From: Clostridia bacterium
Lineage (GTDB): Bacteria > Bacillota > Clostridia > Oscillospirales > Acutalibacteraceae
Assembly (NCBI GenBank): GCA_017382915.1
Contig: JAFNZJ010000019.1
Location: 1 to 21,080 of the forward strand
Reading direction: 5' to 3'
Length of the DNA: 21,080 nucleotides
Shown here: positions 14,167 through 21,080 of the stretch, in pieces
Numbering within the stretch: position 1 is the first letter of the stretch
How the letters are laid out: the number at the start of each line of letters is the position of its first letter
Program-made: the position numbers and the translations under genes
The notes under the pieces: model-generated
What the model saw: only the letters and a program-made list of their open reading frames with translations
What the model was told of the DNA's origin: nothing
The model's database searches: none

Positions 14167-14385
14167 TTACTTTGAACGCCATGTAATGCGCCCTCTGGTT
14201 AAGTCATATGGCGACATTTCAACAGTTACCTTGTCACCGGGCAAAATACGAATATAATTCATTCTAAGCTTGCCCGAAATGTGCGCCAAAATCGTGTGTC
14301 CGCCTTGAATTTCAACCTTAAACATTGCGTTAGGCATTGCTTCAAGTACGGTGCCCTCAATTTCTATCATATCTTCTTTAGACAT
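14167..14385 (-). CDS. infA: Translation initiation factor IF-1
   Basis: Blocks the ribosomal A site during initiation. 72 residues, a single OB-fold: MIEIEGTVLEAMPNAMFKVE, then HISGKLRMNYIRILPGDKVTVE and the ending DLTRGRITWRSK, all family-typical. Its first 8 bp overlap the end of the KOW gene, and its ribosome binding site (GAGGGGG) lies inside that gene, so expression is probably coupled. Confidence 0.97.
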   Translation of the reverse strand: MSKEDMIEIEGTVLEAMPNAMFKVEIQGGHTILAHISGKLRMNYIRILPGDKVTVEMSPYDLTRGRITWRSK

Positions 14386-14647
14386 TTTTTTGCCCCCTCT
14401 CAGAATTCATCTCATTAGCATTTAACTGCCTTAGGGCAGACCTTAATGCCCTGTTAGTGCAGTATTCATTTTCTTTCAGACAGTAGCCGGTAATCATTAT
14501 ATGCTTTTGGTTTTTAAGTTTAGCACGCTCAAGCGGGCGAGCTTTACCGTCTGCAACAAACAGGCCTTCAGGTCGGTTTGCTGTAACCACCAAAAGATTA
14601 CCTTTATCACGTCCGGCCACCGATTTAACAACCTGCCCGATTTTCAT
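14378..14647 (-). CDS. KOW-domain RNA-binding protein (L14e-like)
   Basis: 89 residues. The N-terminus, MKIGQVVKSVAGRDKGNLLVV, is a KOW motif as in ribosomal L14e/L24-type proteins, with a following strand GLFVADGKARPLERAKLKNQKH. The C-terminal 30 residues are charged and probably disordered or helical. Genes of this kind are common between map and infA in clostridia. They are usually annotated only as RNA-binding or L14e-like, and their ribosomal role is not established. Supported by GGGGGAGG 10 nt before the ATG, 17 bp after map, and by the 8-bp overlap with infA. Confidence 0.88.
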   Translation of the reverse strand: MKIGQVVKSVAGRDKGNLLVVTANRPEGLFVADGKARPLERAKLKNQKHIMITGYCLKENEYCTNRALRSALRQLNANEMNSERGQKNV

Positions 14648-14664
14648 TTAATAAAAACCTCCCC

Positions 14665-15417
14665 CTAGTCCGCGATTGTGAGAATCTGCGGGCCATCGGG
14701 TGTAATGGCAATGGTGTGTTCAAAGTGGGCCGAAAGTGAGTTATCAAGCGTTACCACTGTCCAATTATCTGCCAGAGTACGAACCCCCGATTTACCCATA
14801 TTAACCATGGGCTCAATTGCAAGGGTCATACCGGTAACCAGACGAACTCCTCGACCGGGTGCCCCGAAATTGGGAACCTCCGGTGCTTCATGTAGGCTCG
14901 TACCTACTCCGTGTCCGACAAATTGGCGGACCACCGAGTACCCACGCGCCTCGACATAGCTTTGCACTGCATGAGAAATATCACCGATTCTGCCGCCGTG
15001 ACGCGCCATTTCAATGCCTGCGTACAGGCTTTCTTTGGTTGCGTCCATCAGCCGCTTTGCTTCGGGTGAAATATCGCCCGCCGCAAAAGTAGCGGCATTA
15101 TCACCGTGATACCCCTCAAAAAGGGCGCCCAGGTCAACGCTGACGATGTCGCCGGCCTTTATGACGCGCTTATGTGAAGGTATGCCGTGAATTACCTCAT
15201 TGTTTATAGATATACAGGCGGTTGCCGGAAAGCCGTTGTAATTTTTAAAGTTGGGTTTAGCACCCTGACTTAAAATATACTTTTCGGCTAAACGGTCAAG
15301 CTCGGCTGTTGTTACGCCGGGCTCTACCGCACTGCCTATCAGTTTAAGTGCTCCGGCCGATATTCTGCAAGCCTGCCTCATAATAGCTAGCTCGCGGCCG
15401 GTTTTTAAAACTATCAT
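14665..15417 (-). CDS. map: Methionine aminopeptidase, type I
   Basis: Removes the N-terminal methionine from nascent proteins with small second residues. 250 residues, the minimal type Ia form without an N-terminal zinc finger. Metal ligands are recognisable: Asp95 (SVDLG), Asp106 (HGDNA), His169 (GHGVG), Glu202 (IEPM) and Glu233 (FEHT); the substrate-contacting His77 is in NNEVIHGIP. The ATG lies 3 bp after the adk stop with no strong ribosome binding site, so it is probably translated by coupling to adk. Confidence 0.97.
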   Translation of the reverse strand: MIVLKTGRELAIMRQACRISAGALKLIGSAVEPGVTTAELDRLAEKYILSQGAKPNFKNYNGFPATACISINNEVIHGIPSHKRVIKAGDIVSVDLGALFEGYHGDNAATFAAGDISPEAKRLMDATKESLYAGIEMARHGGRIGDISHAVQSYVEARGYSVVRQFVGHGVGTSLHEAPEVPNFGAPGRGVRLVTGMTLAIEPMVNMGKSGVRTLADNWTVVTLDNSLSAHFEHTIAITPDGPQILTIAD

Positions 15418-15420
15418 AGC

Positions 15421-16053
15421 CTAAATACCCAAAGCCTTGAAAACTAAAGCGGTGGTTTCAGAAAGTTCTTCCTGACCGTATACCAACTTTAATTTTCCGG
15501 TCTTTTCATAATAACCCTTTAAGGGCTCGGTCTGTTCGTGGAAAACTTTAAGTCTATCCAAAACAGTTTCCGGTGCATCGTCCTTACGGCAAATAAGATT
15601 ACCGCCGCAAAGGTCACAAACGCCTTCCTTTTTAGGTTGTTTGTACTCAATATGATAGCTGGCGCCGCAGCCCTCGCATACGCGACGACCCGACATTCTT
15701 TTAACTATTTTTTCATCCGCAACCTCAATAGATAAAACGGTGTCAATTTCAACACCCATTGCATCTAATGCTTCGGCCTGCGGAATAGTACGGGGGAAGC
15801 CGTCTAAGATAAAACCGTTTTCACAGTCCTTTTCAGAAAGGCGTTCCTTAATGATTCCAATAACAACTTCATCGGTAACAAGTTTACCGGCTTCAACAAA
15901 TTCCTTTGCTTTCTTGCCCATTTCGGTACCGTTTTTAATTGCCTCACGAATCATATTGCCGGTTGAAATGCTGGGAATTGAAAGGCGGTCGCAAATAAGC
16001 TCTGCCTGTGTTCCCTTACCGGCACCCGGTGCTCCTAAAAGAATAAGTTTCAT
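15421..16053 (-). CDS. adk: Adenylate kinase with zinc-binding LID
   Basis: Interconverts ATP + AMP and 2 ADP. 210 residues. The P-loop GAPGAGKGT is at 7-15, the AMP-binding region includes STGNMIREA (30-38) and GFPRT (85-89), and the long LID (about 122-159) carries a four-cysteine site (Cys126, Cys129, Cys146, Cys149), as in Gram-positive zinc adenylate kinases. It lies between secY (24 bp) and map (3 bp), the conserved arrangement. Confidence 0.97.
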   Translation of the reverse strand: MKLILLGAPGAGKGTQAELICDRLSIPSISTGNMIREAIKNGTEMGKKAKEFVEAGKLVTDEVVIGIIKERLSEKDCENGFILDGFPRTIPQAEALDAMGVEIDTVLSIEVADEKIVKRMSGRRVCEGCGASYHIEYKQPKKEGVCDLCGGNLICRKDDAPETVLDRLKVFHEQTEPLKGYYEKTGKLKLVYGQEELSETTALVFKALGI

Positions 16054-16077
16054 AAAACTAACTCTCTCTCCTAATGA

Positions 16078-17370
16078 TTAATCCAAAAATCCTTTGTAGT
16101 GGCGCATCATCATCTGAGACTCAAGGTTAGTAACTGTATCAAGAGCTACACCAACCATAATGAGGATGGAGGTACCGCCAATGGAGATACCTGCAAATGC
16201 ATCACTAAACTGGCTGATAATAATAGGCACAACTGCGATAACGCTTAAGAAAAGTGCGCCCATTAAGGTTATTCTTGACAAGATTTTTGAGATAAAATCA
16301 GATGTGGTCTTTCCGGGACGGATACCGGGAATAGCACCGCCGTTTTTACGCAGGTTATTTGCCATCTCAACAGGGTTGTACTGAATAGTGGTGTAGAAGT
16401 AAGCAAAACCGATGATGAGTAAGAAATAAATGATTGCGTAGAAAGTACCCTGTACGCTGAATAGCTGTAAAAGCTTACCAAATGAGCTGGAAGGATTTAC
16501 AAGGAATTCAAACGAAAGTAAAATGGTAGGAAGCATTAAAATAGAGCTTGCAAAGATAACGGGAAGAACACCTGACATATTAACCTTAATAGGAAGATGT
16601 GTGTTCTGACCGCCATATTGCTTATTACCTACAACGCGTTTAGCGTACTGAATTGGAATTCTGCGCTCAGCATTAGTCATCCAAACAACAAATGCAACGA
16701 TGGCAAGGAATGCCAAAACTATACCGATAACTGCGATTTTGTAGGAAGTGCCGTAACCCCAAATGTGATACAAATATGAGAATGCATCGGGGGCACGGGA
16801 TAAGATACCTGCAAAAAGCAGGATAGAAATACCGTTACCAATACCTTTAACATCAATTTGCTCACCAAGCCACATAACAAGTGCGGAACCTGCGGTAAAG
16901 CAAAGAATTATAACGAAGGCTGCAAATACAACCGTACCACCGGTAACACTAAGGCAGCTGTTGTTCTTCAAATAGAAGAAGTAAGCGGTACCTTGGATTA
17001 AACCTAAGATAATGGTTGCATAACGGGTAATTTGGGCAATTTTTTTACGGCCCTCTTCACCCTGCTGAGCCAAACGCTCTAAGGGTTTAATTGCAACGGA
17101 AAGCAACTGGATAATGATGGAAGCGTTGATGTAGGGTGTAACCGACATTGCGAAGATTGCACCATACTGCAGACCGCCACCGGTCAAAATCGAAAGATAG
17201 CTGAAGAAATCATTGGTGCCGGCAGCCGACATTTCTTTGATAACCGAAGGGTCAACAAAGGGAACGGGGATAACCGAACCAACACGGAAAACTAAAATGA
17301 TAAAGAGTGTGAAAAGAATTTTTTTACGAATCTCGGGAATTTTCCAAGCATTTCTAATTGTTTCCAACAT
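16078..17370 (-). CDS. secY: Protein translocase subunit SecY
   Basis: Channel subunit of the Sec translocon. 430 residues with about ten membrane segments. Landmarks: the plug-region segment FFSYLSILTGGGLQYGAIFAM, LGEQIDVKGIGNGISILLFAGI, the cytoplasmic loop NAERRIPIQYAKR, KVNMSGVLPVIFASS and the C5-loop NNLRKNGGAIPGIRPG. The start codon follows the rplO stop by 1 bp, and its ribosome binding site (GAGGTGA) lies within the last codons of rplO. Confidence 0.97.
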   Translation of the reverse strand: MLETIRNAWKIPEIRKKILFTLFIILVFRVGSVIPVPFVDPSVIKEMSAAGTNDFFSYLSILTGGGLQYGAIFAMSVTPYINASIIIQLLSVAIKPLERLAQQGEEGRKKIAQITRYATIILGLIQGTAYFFYLKNNSCLSVTGGTVVFAAFVIILCFTAGSALVMWLGEQIDVKGIGNGISILLFAGILSRAPDAFSYLYHIWGYGTSYKIAVIGIVLAFLAIVAFVVWMTNAERRIPIQYAKRVVGNKQYGGQNTHLPIKVNMSGVLPVIFASSILMLPTILLSFEFLVNPSSSFGKLLQLFSVQGTFYAIIYFLLIIGFAYFYTTIQYNPVEMANNLRKNGGAIPGIRPGKTTSDFISKILSRITLMGALFLSVIAVVPIIISQFSDAFAGISIGGTSILIMVGVALDTVTNLESQMMMRHYKGFLD

Positions 17371-17371
17371 C

Positions 17372-17821
17372 TTAAATCACCTCGGCTTTTCCGCCGGCGG
17401 CTTCGATTTTGGATTTAGCGCTCTCAGAAAAAGCGGTAGCTTTTACTGTAACGGCTTTAGAAATATTGCCGTTTCCTAAAACCTTAACGCCGTCATAAAC
17501 CTTGTTAACAAGGCCCTTATCCTGTAGTGCTTTTACATCAATAACTGCATCTGCATCAAAAACCTCAAGGTCTGATACATTTACAATAGCAAATTTGCTG
17601 GCAAAAATATTATTAAAGCCACGCTTAGGAACGCGTCTCTGGAGGGGCATCTGACCGCCTTCAAAACCTGCACGCATTCCACGGCCGGAACGGGCCTTTT
17701 GACCCTTATGGCCTTTACCGGCAGTTTTACCATTGCCGGAGCCATGACCTCTGCCTATACGCTTAGCCTCTTTAGTAGAGCCTGCAGCGGGAGAAAGTTC
17801 ATGAAGTTTCATTGTACGCAC
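17372..17821 (-). CDS. rplO: 50S ribosomal protein L15
   Basis: Late-assembly large-subunit protein. 149 residues with the Gly/Lys/Arg-rich N-terminus (MKLHELSPAAGSTKEAKRIGRG), the loop SGRGMRAGFEGGQMPLQRRVPKRGF and a globular C-terminal half. 9 bp after rpmD, 1 bp before secY. Confidence 0.97.
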   Translation of the reverse strand: MRTMKLHELSPAAGSTKEAKRIGRGHGSGNGKTAGKGHKGQKARSGRGMRAGFEGGQMPLQRRVPKRGFNNIFASKFAIVNVSDLEVFDADAVIDVKALQDKGLVNKVYDGVKVLGNGNISKAVTVKATAFSESAKSKIEAAGGKAEVI

Positions 17822-17830
17822 CTCCTTAGC

Positions 17831-18028
17831 TTACGCTTCTGTTACCTCTACGAGGTGGGTGATTTTTTTGATTTTACCCATGGTCTGAGGATTTTCAGGC
17901 TGTACGGTTACGTCGCCGATTTTCTTAAGACCAAGTGCATGTGCGGTTGCGATTTGATCGTCTTTGCAACAAATCAAACTTTTAACCAATTTGATTTTGA
18001 GGCCTGCAGCCTTCTTTTTAGTAGCCAT
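17831..18028 (-). CDS. rpmD: 50S ribosomal protein L30
   Basis: 65 residues, slightly longer than the usual 58-60 because of an N-terminal MATKKKA. The core (LKIKLVKSLICCKDDQIATAHALGLKKIGDVTVQPE) fits L30, although the usual Gly-Arg/Lys after SLI is replaced by CC. Position between rpsE and rplO confirms the call. Confidence 0.94.
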   Translation of the reverse strand: MATKKKAAGLKIKLVKSLICCKDDQIATAHALGLKKIGDVTVQPENPQTMGKIKKITHLVEVTEA

Positions 18029-18044
18029 AGTGCTGCTTACCTCC

Positions 18045-18548
18045 TTAACCTAATATTTCTTTAACCGACTTGCCGCGGGTTGCTGCTACTTCCTCAGCGC
18101 TTCTAAGTGAAGCAAGACCTGAAACGGTAGCACGAACTACGTTGCAAGGGTTATTGGAACGCAGAGCCTTTGTACGGATATCTTTGATACCTACAATCTC
18201 AAGCACGGCACGAACCGGGCCGCCGGCGATAACACCGGTACCGGGAGCAGCGGGCTTAAGAAGAACGCGGCCAGCGCCGAATTCGCCTATAATTTCATGA
18301 GGAATGGTAGTACCCTTAAGTGAAACCTTAATAAGGTTTTTCTTAGCATCCTCAATACCTTTACGAATAGCATCCGGAACTTCGCCGGCTTTGCCAAGAC
18401 CGTAGCCTACGATACCGTTACCGTCACCTACAACTACAAGTGCTGAGAATTTCATAATTCTACCGCCCTTAACAGTTTTAGAAACGCGGTTTATAGCTAC
18501 AACACGCTCTTGCAAATCCAATGTTGATGCATCTATACCAATAGCCAA
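18045..18548 (-). CDS. rpsE: 30S ribosomal protein S5
   Basis: 30S protein involved in decoding fidelity and mRNA unwinding at the entry tunnel. 167 residues: the dsRNA-binding-like N-terminal domain with RVSKTVKGGRIMKFSALVVVGD and GLGKAGEVPDAIRKGIEDAKKNL, then the C-terminal GTGVIAGGPVRAVLEIVGI domain. Gap 18 bp to rplR and 16 bp to rpmD. Confidence 0.97.
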   Translation of the reverse strand: MAIGIDASTLDLQERVVAINRVSKTVKGGRIMKFSALVVVGDGNGIVGYGLGKAGEVPDAIRKGIEDAKKNLIKVSLKGTTIPHEIIGEFGAGRVLLKPAAPGTGVIAGGPVRAVLEIVGIKDIRTKALRSNNPCNVVRATVSGLASLRSAEEVAATRGKSVKEILG

Positions 18549-18566
18549 AGTTTACTCCTCCTTCGA

Positions 18567-18926
18567 TTAGAACTTGAGGCCGCCCTCGCGGGCACCTTCG
18601 GCAAGCTCCTTAACACGTCCGTGATAAATGTAACCGCCGCGGTCGAATACGACCTCTTCGATTCCCTTATCAGCCGCACGCTTCGCAATCAGTTGACCAA
18701 CCTTGCGAGCTTCCTCTTTATTACCGGTACTTCCGGCAAATTCCTTCTCAGTAGTAGAGGCGGCTGCCAGGGTTACGCCCTTTTCATCATCGATGATTTG
18801 GGCATAAATATTGGTGCTGGAGCGGAACACGTTAAGACGGGGACACGCTGCGGTGCCGCTAATCTTACCGCGAACACGCTTATGGCGATTAAGACGAGCT
18901 TTGTTGCTGTCAGTCTTTTTAACCAT
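18567..18926 (-). CDS. rplR: 50S ribosomal protein L18
   Basis: Binds 5S rRNA in the central protuberance. 119 residues. Typical segments: RHKRVRGKISGTAACPRLNVFRS, NIYAQIIDD, and the ending FDRGGYIYHGRVKELAEGAREGGLKF. Flanked by rplF and rpsE at 18 bp each. Confidence 0.97.
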   Translation of the reverse strand: MVKKTDSNKARLNRHKRVRGKISGTAACPRLNVFRSSTNIYAQIIDDEKGVTLAAASTTEKEFAGSTGNKEEARKVGQLIAKRAADKGIEEVVFDRGGYIYHGRVKELAEGAREGGLKF

Positions 18927-18944
18927 TGTTTGTTCTCTCCTTTA

Positions 18945-19493
18945 TTAGCCCTTGGCGCCCTTACCGGCTTTACCTTCTTTACGACGGATATATTCGCCAG
19001 CGTACTTAATACCTTTGCCCTTATAAGGCTCGGGGGGACGCTTTTCGCGAACTTCTGCCGCAAACTGGCCTACCTGCTGTTTGTTGGGGCCGGAAATTAT
19101 AATTTTGTTTGGGTTGGGAACTTCTACGGTAATACCGTCTGGCTCAGGCATAATTACCTGATGAGAATATCCCAGGTTCATAACTAAATCCTTACCTTGC
19201 TTAGCAACACGGTAACCTACGCCGTTAACCTCAAGCTCCTTTGAAAAGCCTTTAGAAACGCCTTCAACCATGTTAGCTACAAGAGTACGGGTAAGGCCGT
19301 GCAAAGCGCGATGCTCTTTTACGTCGCTGGGACGGGTTACGATAACCTCATTACCCTCAACTGCGATGGTGATTTCGGCCTTAAATGTATCGGTAAGGGT
19401 GCCTTTAGGACCCTTTACAGTAACCTCAGTGCCGTTAACCTTAACCTCAACGCCTTCGGGGATTGCAATAGGTTTATTACCAATTCTTGACAT
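18945..19493 (-). CDS. rplF: 50S ribosomal protein L6
   Basis: Binds near the factor-binding site of the 50S subunit. 182 residues with two similar alpha/beta domains. It opens MSRIGNKPIAIPEGVEV and contains HGLTRTLVANMVEGVSKGF and the C-terminal EVREKRPPEPYKGKGIKYAGEYIRRKEGK, which is diagnostic. Confidence 0.97.
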   Translation of the reverse strand: MSRIGNKPIAIPEGVEVKVNGTEVTVKGPKGTLTDTFKAEITIAVEGNEVIVTRPSDVKEHRALHGLTRTLVANMVEGVSKGFSKELEVNGVGYRVAKQGKDLVMNLGYSHQVIMPEPDGITVEVPNPNKIIISGPNKQQVGQFAAEVREKRPPEPYKGKGIKYAGEYIRRKEGKAGKGAKG

Positions 19494-19508
19494 CTCTTCG
19501 CACCTCCC

Positions 19509-19907
19509 TTACCAAACGAAAGCGAGTACTTCGCCGCCAACATTGTTAGCGCGAGCCTGCTTGTCTGTCATAATACCCTTAGAGGTGGAGAGGATTGCGA
19601 TTCCGAGGCCTTTCATAACCTTAGGCATATCCTCTACATTGGAATAGATACGCAGACCAGGCTTAGAAATTCTTCTAAGACCTTTGATGACCTGCGATTT
19701 GTTCGGGCCATATTTTAATGTTACATGAATAGTACCCTGCTTTCCGTCTTCAATGACCTGAAAGCCGCCGATGAAACCTTCATCAAGTAAAATTTGGGCA
19801 ATAGCCTTTTTTACATTAGATGCAGGAATATCGACCGATTCATGCTTTGCTGAGTTTGCGTTACGAATTCTTGTAAGCATATCAGCTATTGTATCGGTGA
19901 TTTGCAT
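19509..19907 (-). CDS. rpsH: 30S ribosomal protein S8
   Basis: Central-domain 16S rRNA binder; in E. coli it is also the translational repressor of the spc operon. 132 residues: TDTIADMLTRIRNANSAKHE at the start, the RRISKPGLRIYSN segment, and the ending GILTD-type GIMTDKQARANNVGGEVLAFVW. 24 bp after rpsN, 15 bp before rplF. Confidence 0.97.
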   Translation of the reverse strand: MQITDTIADMLTRIRNANSAKHESVDIPASNVKKAIAQILLDEGFIGGFQVIEDGKQGTIHVTLKYGPNKSQVIKGLRRISKPGLRIYSNVEDMPKVMKGLGIAILSTSKGIMTDKQARANNVGGEVLAFVW

Positions 19908-19931
19908 ACCGTCAACCTCCTTTACTTGTGC

Positions 19932-20117
19932 TTACCAGCTAGCCTTCTTCACACCGGGGATTTCGCCCTTATATGCAAGTTCTCTAAAGCATATACGGCA
20001 AATGCCATATTTGCGAAGATAAGCGTGGGGGCGACCGCAGATTTTGCAGCGGTTATAACTTCTGGTAGAAAACTTAGCGGGTCTGGCCTGCTTGATTTTC
20101 ATAGATGTTTTTGCCAT
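19932..20117 (-). CDS. rpsN: 30S ribosomal protein S14, type Z
   Basis: 61-residue zinc-binding form of S14 with Cys24, Cys27, Cys40 and Cys43 and the ending FRELAYKGEIPGVKKASW. The short zinc form is usual in Gram-positive bacteria, and no zinc-free paralog is seen here. 13 bp after rplE. Confidence 0.97.
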   Translation of the reverse strand: MAKTSMKIKQARPAKFSTRSYNRCKICGRPHAYLRKYGICRICFRELAYKGEIPGVKKASW

Positions 20118-20130
20118 AATTCCTTACTCC

Positions 20131-20670
20131 TTATTTCGCAAACGGGGCGCCCATAAGAGTCAAAAGCTCGCGGGCTTCCTCGTCAGTATTAGCGGTAGTA
20201 ACAAAAATAATGTCCATACCTCTGACTTTGTCGATTTTATCATATTCGATTTCGGGGAAAATAAGCTGCTCTTTAATACCCATGGAATAGTTACCACGGC
20301 CATCAAATGAGTTGGGGTTGATTCCTCTGAAATCACGTACGCGTGGAAGAGCTGTACTGAAAAGTCTATCAACAAATTCGTACATTCTGTCACCGCGTAA
20401 AGTTACCTTAACGCCAATGGGCATACCCTCACGAAGTTTAAAGTTTGCAACTGACTTTTTAGCCCTGCAAACAATGGGGCGCTGACCTGTGATTTTGCCA
20501 AGGTCTTCCATAATAGCGTCAATGGCTTTTGAATTGTCTTTAGCCTCGCCGGCACCTACGTTGATAACAACCTTATCGAGCTTGGGGATCTGCATGACGC
20601 TCTTGTAGTTGAACTTATTCATCAGCGCAGGAGCGACACTTGCTTTGTATTCGTCCTTTAGCCTTGCCAT
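20131..20670 (-). CDS. rplE: 50S ribosomal protein L5
   Basis: 5S rRNA-binding protein of the central protuberance that contacts P-site tRNA. 179 residues: PKLDKVVINVGAGEA, TGQRPIVCRAKKSVANFKLREGMPIG, and RDFRGINPNSFDGRGNYSMGIKEQLIFPEI, all strongly conserved. 16 bp after rplX. Confidence 0.97.
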   Translation of the reverse strand: MARLKDEYKASVAPALMNKFNYKSVMQIPKLDKVVINVGAGEAKDNSKAIDAIMEDLGKITGQRPIVCRAKKSVANFKLREGMPIGVKVTLRGDRMYEFVDRLFSTALPRVRDFRGINPNSFDGRGNYSMGIKEQLIFPEIEYDKIDKVRGMDIIFVTTANTDEEARELLTLMGAPFAK

Positions 20671-20686
20671 GTCATTTCCTCCTTAC

Positions 20687-21001
20687 TTAAAAGGTCTCGC
20701 CGCACTTTTTGCAAAGGCGGTCTTTTTTACCATCTTCATAAAGCTTGTGACCTACGCGGGTAGCCTTGCCACATTTAGGGCAAACGAGCTGTACCTTAGA
20801 AGCGTAGATTGCTGCTTCAGTTTCAATAATACCGGAAGGATCACCGGCTTTGCGGGGTTTAACGTGCTTTTTAACAACGTTGATACCCTCAACAATAACC
20901 TTATCCTCTTTAGGGCTTACTGCCAAAACTTTACCGGTTTTGCCACGATACTTTTCGTTGCCTGTAAGAAGAACAACGGTATCTCCTGTTTTAATGTTCA
21001 T
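20687..21001 (-). CDS. rplX: 50S ribosomal protein L24 (zinc-ribbon form)
   Basis: Early-assembly large-subunit protein. 104 residues from the ATG at 20999-21001: KOW motif near the N-terminus (KTGDTVVLLTGNEKYRGKTG) and a C-terminal zinc ribbon with Cys74, Cys77, Cys97 and Cys100. The frame is open further upstream, but that would run through the end of rplN in another frame. GGGAGG about 9 nt before this ATG decides the start. Confidence 0.97.
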   Translation of the reverse strand: MNIKTGDTVVLLTGNEKYRGKTGKVLAVSPKEDKVIVEGINVVKKHVKPRKAGDPSGIIETEAAIYASKVQLVCPKCGKATRVGHKLYEDGKKDRLCKKCGETF

Positions 21002-21017
21002 ACGTTCCAACCTCCCA

Positions 21018-21080
21018 TTAGAGTACTTCGGGAGCAAGAGAAAGAATCTTTGTATATTCCTTCTCACGAAGCTCACGAGC
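21018..21080 (-). CDS. rplN: 50S ribosomal protein L14, C-terminal end only
   Basis: The last 20 codons plus TAA are present, reading ARELREKEYTKILSLAPEVL, the standard L14 C-terminus. The rest of the gene lies beyond the right edge. It is followed after 16 bp by rplX, the conserved order. The reading frame continues off the edge. Confidence 0.95.
   Translation of the reverse strand, partial: ARELREKEYTKILSLAPEVL

Noticed and set aside
17699..18064. Plus-strand open frame of 121 codons opposite rplO/rpmD
   Set aside because: Antisense to conserved genes, with no family resemblance and no start signal.
18621..19187. Plus-strand open frame of 188 codons opposite rplR/rplF
   Set aside because: Antisense to two conserved ribosomal protein genes, with no ribosome binding site or recognisable protein; a composition artefact.
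21002..21076. N-terminal extension of rplX to 21076
   Set aside because: This stretch encodes the conserved L14 C-terminus in another frame. The rplX start with its own GGGAGG site is at 21001.
1..21080. CRISPR arrays, tRNA or rRNA genes, transposases, phage genes
   Set aside because: None was seen on either strand. The repeats found are short inverted or paired repeats, not spacer arrays.

Overview
The window looks like a piece of chromosome from a low-to-moderate GC, spore-forming Firmicute, most likely a clostridium of the Ruminococcaceae/Oscillospirales type. Four things point there: a class B sortase next to a sorted surface protein, a YpeB spore-germination protein, the order secY-adk-map-KOW protein-infA-rpmJ-rpsM-rpsK-rpsD-rpoA-rplQ, and cysteine-containing (zinc) versions of S4, S14, L24, L36 and adenylate kinase. 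The placement is inferred from gene content and order, not from a database search. Apart from uppP, every gene lies on the minus strand, so the text runs from high to low coordinates when read in the direction of transcription.

Right half (11129-21080): the distal part of the S10-spc-alpha ribosomal protein superoperon. It enters at the 3' end of rplN and runs rplX, rplE, rpsN, rpsH, rplF, rplR, rpsE, rpmD, rplO, secY, adk, map, a KOW-domain RNA-binding protein, infA, rpmJ, rpsM, rpsK, rpsD, rpoA, rplQ, and ends at a strong intrinsic terminator (11050-11082). Spacers are 1-35 bp except one 106-bp gap between rpsD and rpoA. That gap carries a 13-bp direct repeat and an inverted repeat whose loop can pair with sequence just before the rpoA start, a candidate pseudoknot.

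Middle (7694-10975): ypeB alone behind its own ribosome binding site, then the convergent plus-strand uppP (undecaprenyl-diphosphate phosphatase) sharing a bidirectional terminator with it. An EamA-family transporter is divergent from uppP.

Polyamine block (2376-7633): a sigma-A-type promoter, a leader of about 240 nt with several inverted repeats, then potA-potB-potC-potD (spermidine/putrescine ABC importer) with 4-bp ATGA overlaps between potB/potC and potC/potD, followed by an asparaginase that may be co-transcribed. A 10-bp perfect inverted repeat in the leader would bury the potA ribosome binding site.

Left end (1-2341): a cell-surface module. A small secreted protein with a C-terminal APQTG sorting signal has its own promoter and terminator. 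Below it lie a class B sortase, with an exact consensus promoter, and an overlapping LytR-CpsA-Psr (LCP) gene that runs off the left edge. The sortase is the obvious candidate to anchor the small protein.

No tRNA, rRNA, CRISPR array, transposase or phage gene was seen. The less ordinary signals are the potA leader, the rpsD-rpoA intergenic structure and the sortase/APQTG/LCP trio. The rest is conserved housekeeping sequence.
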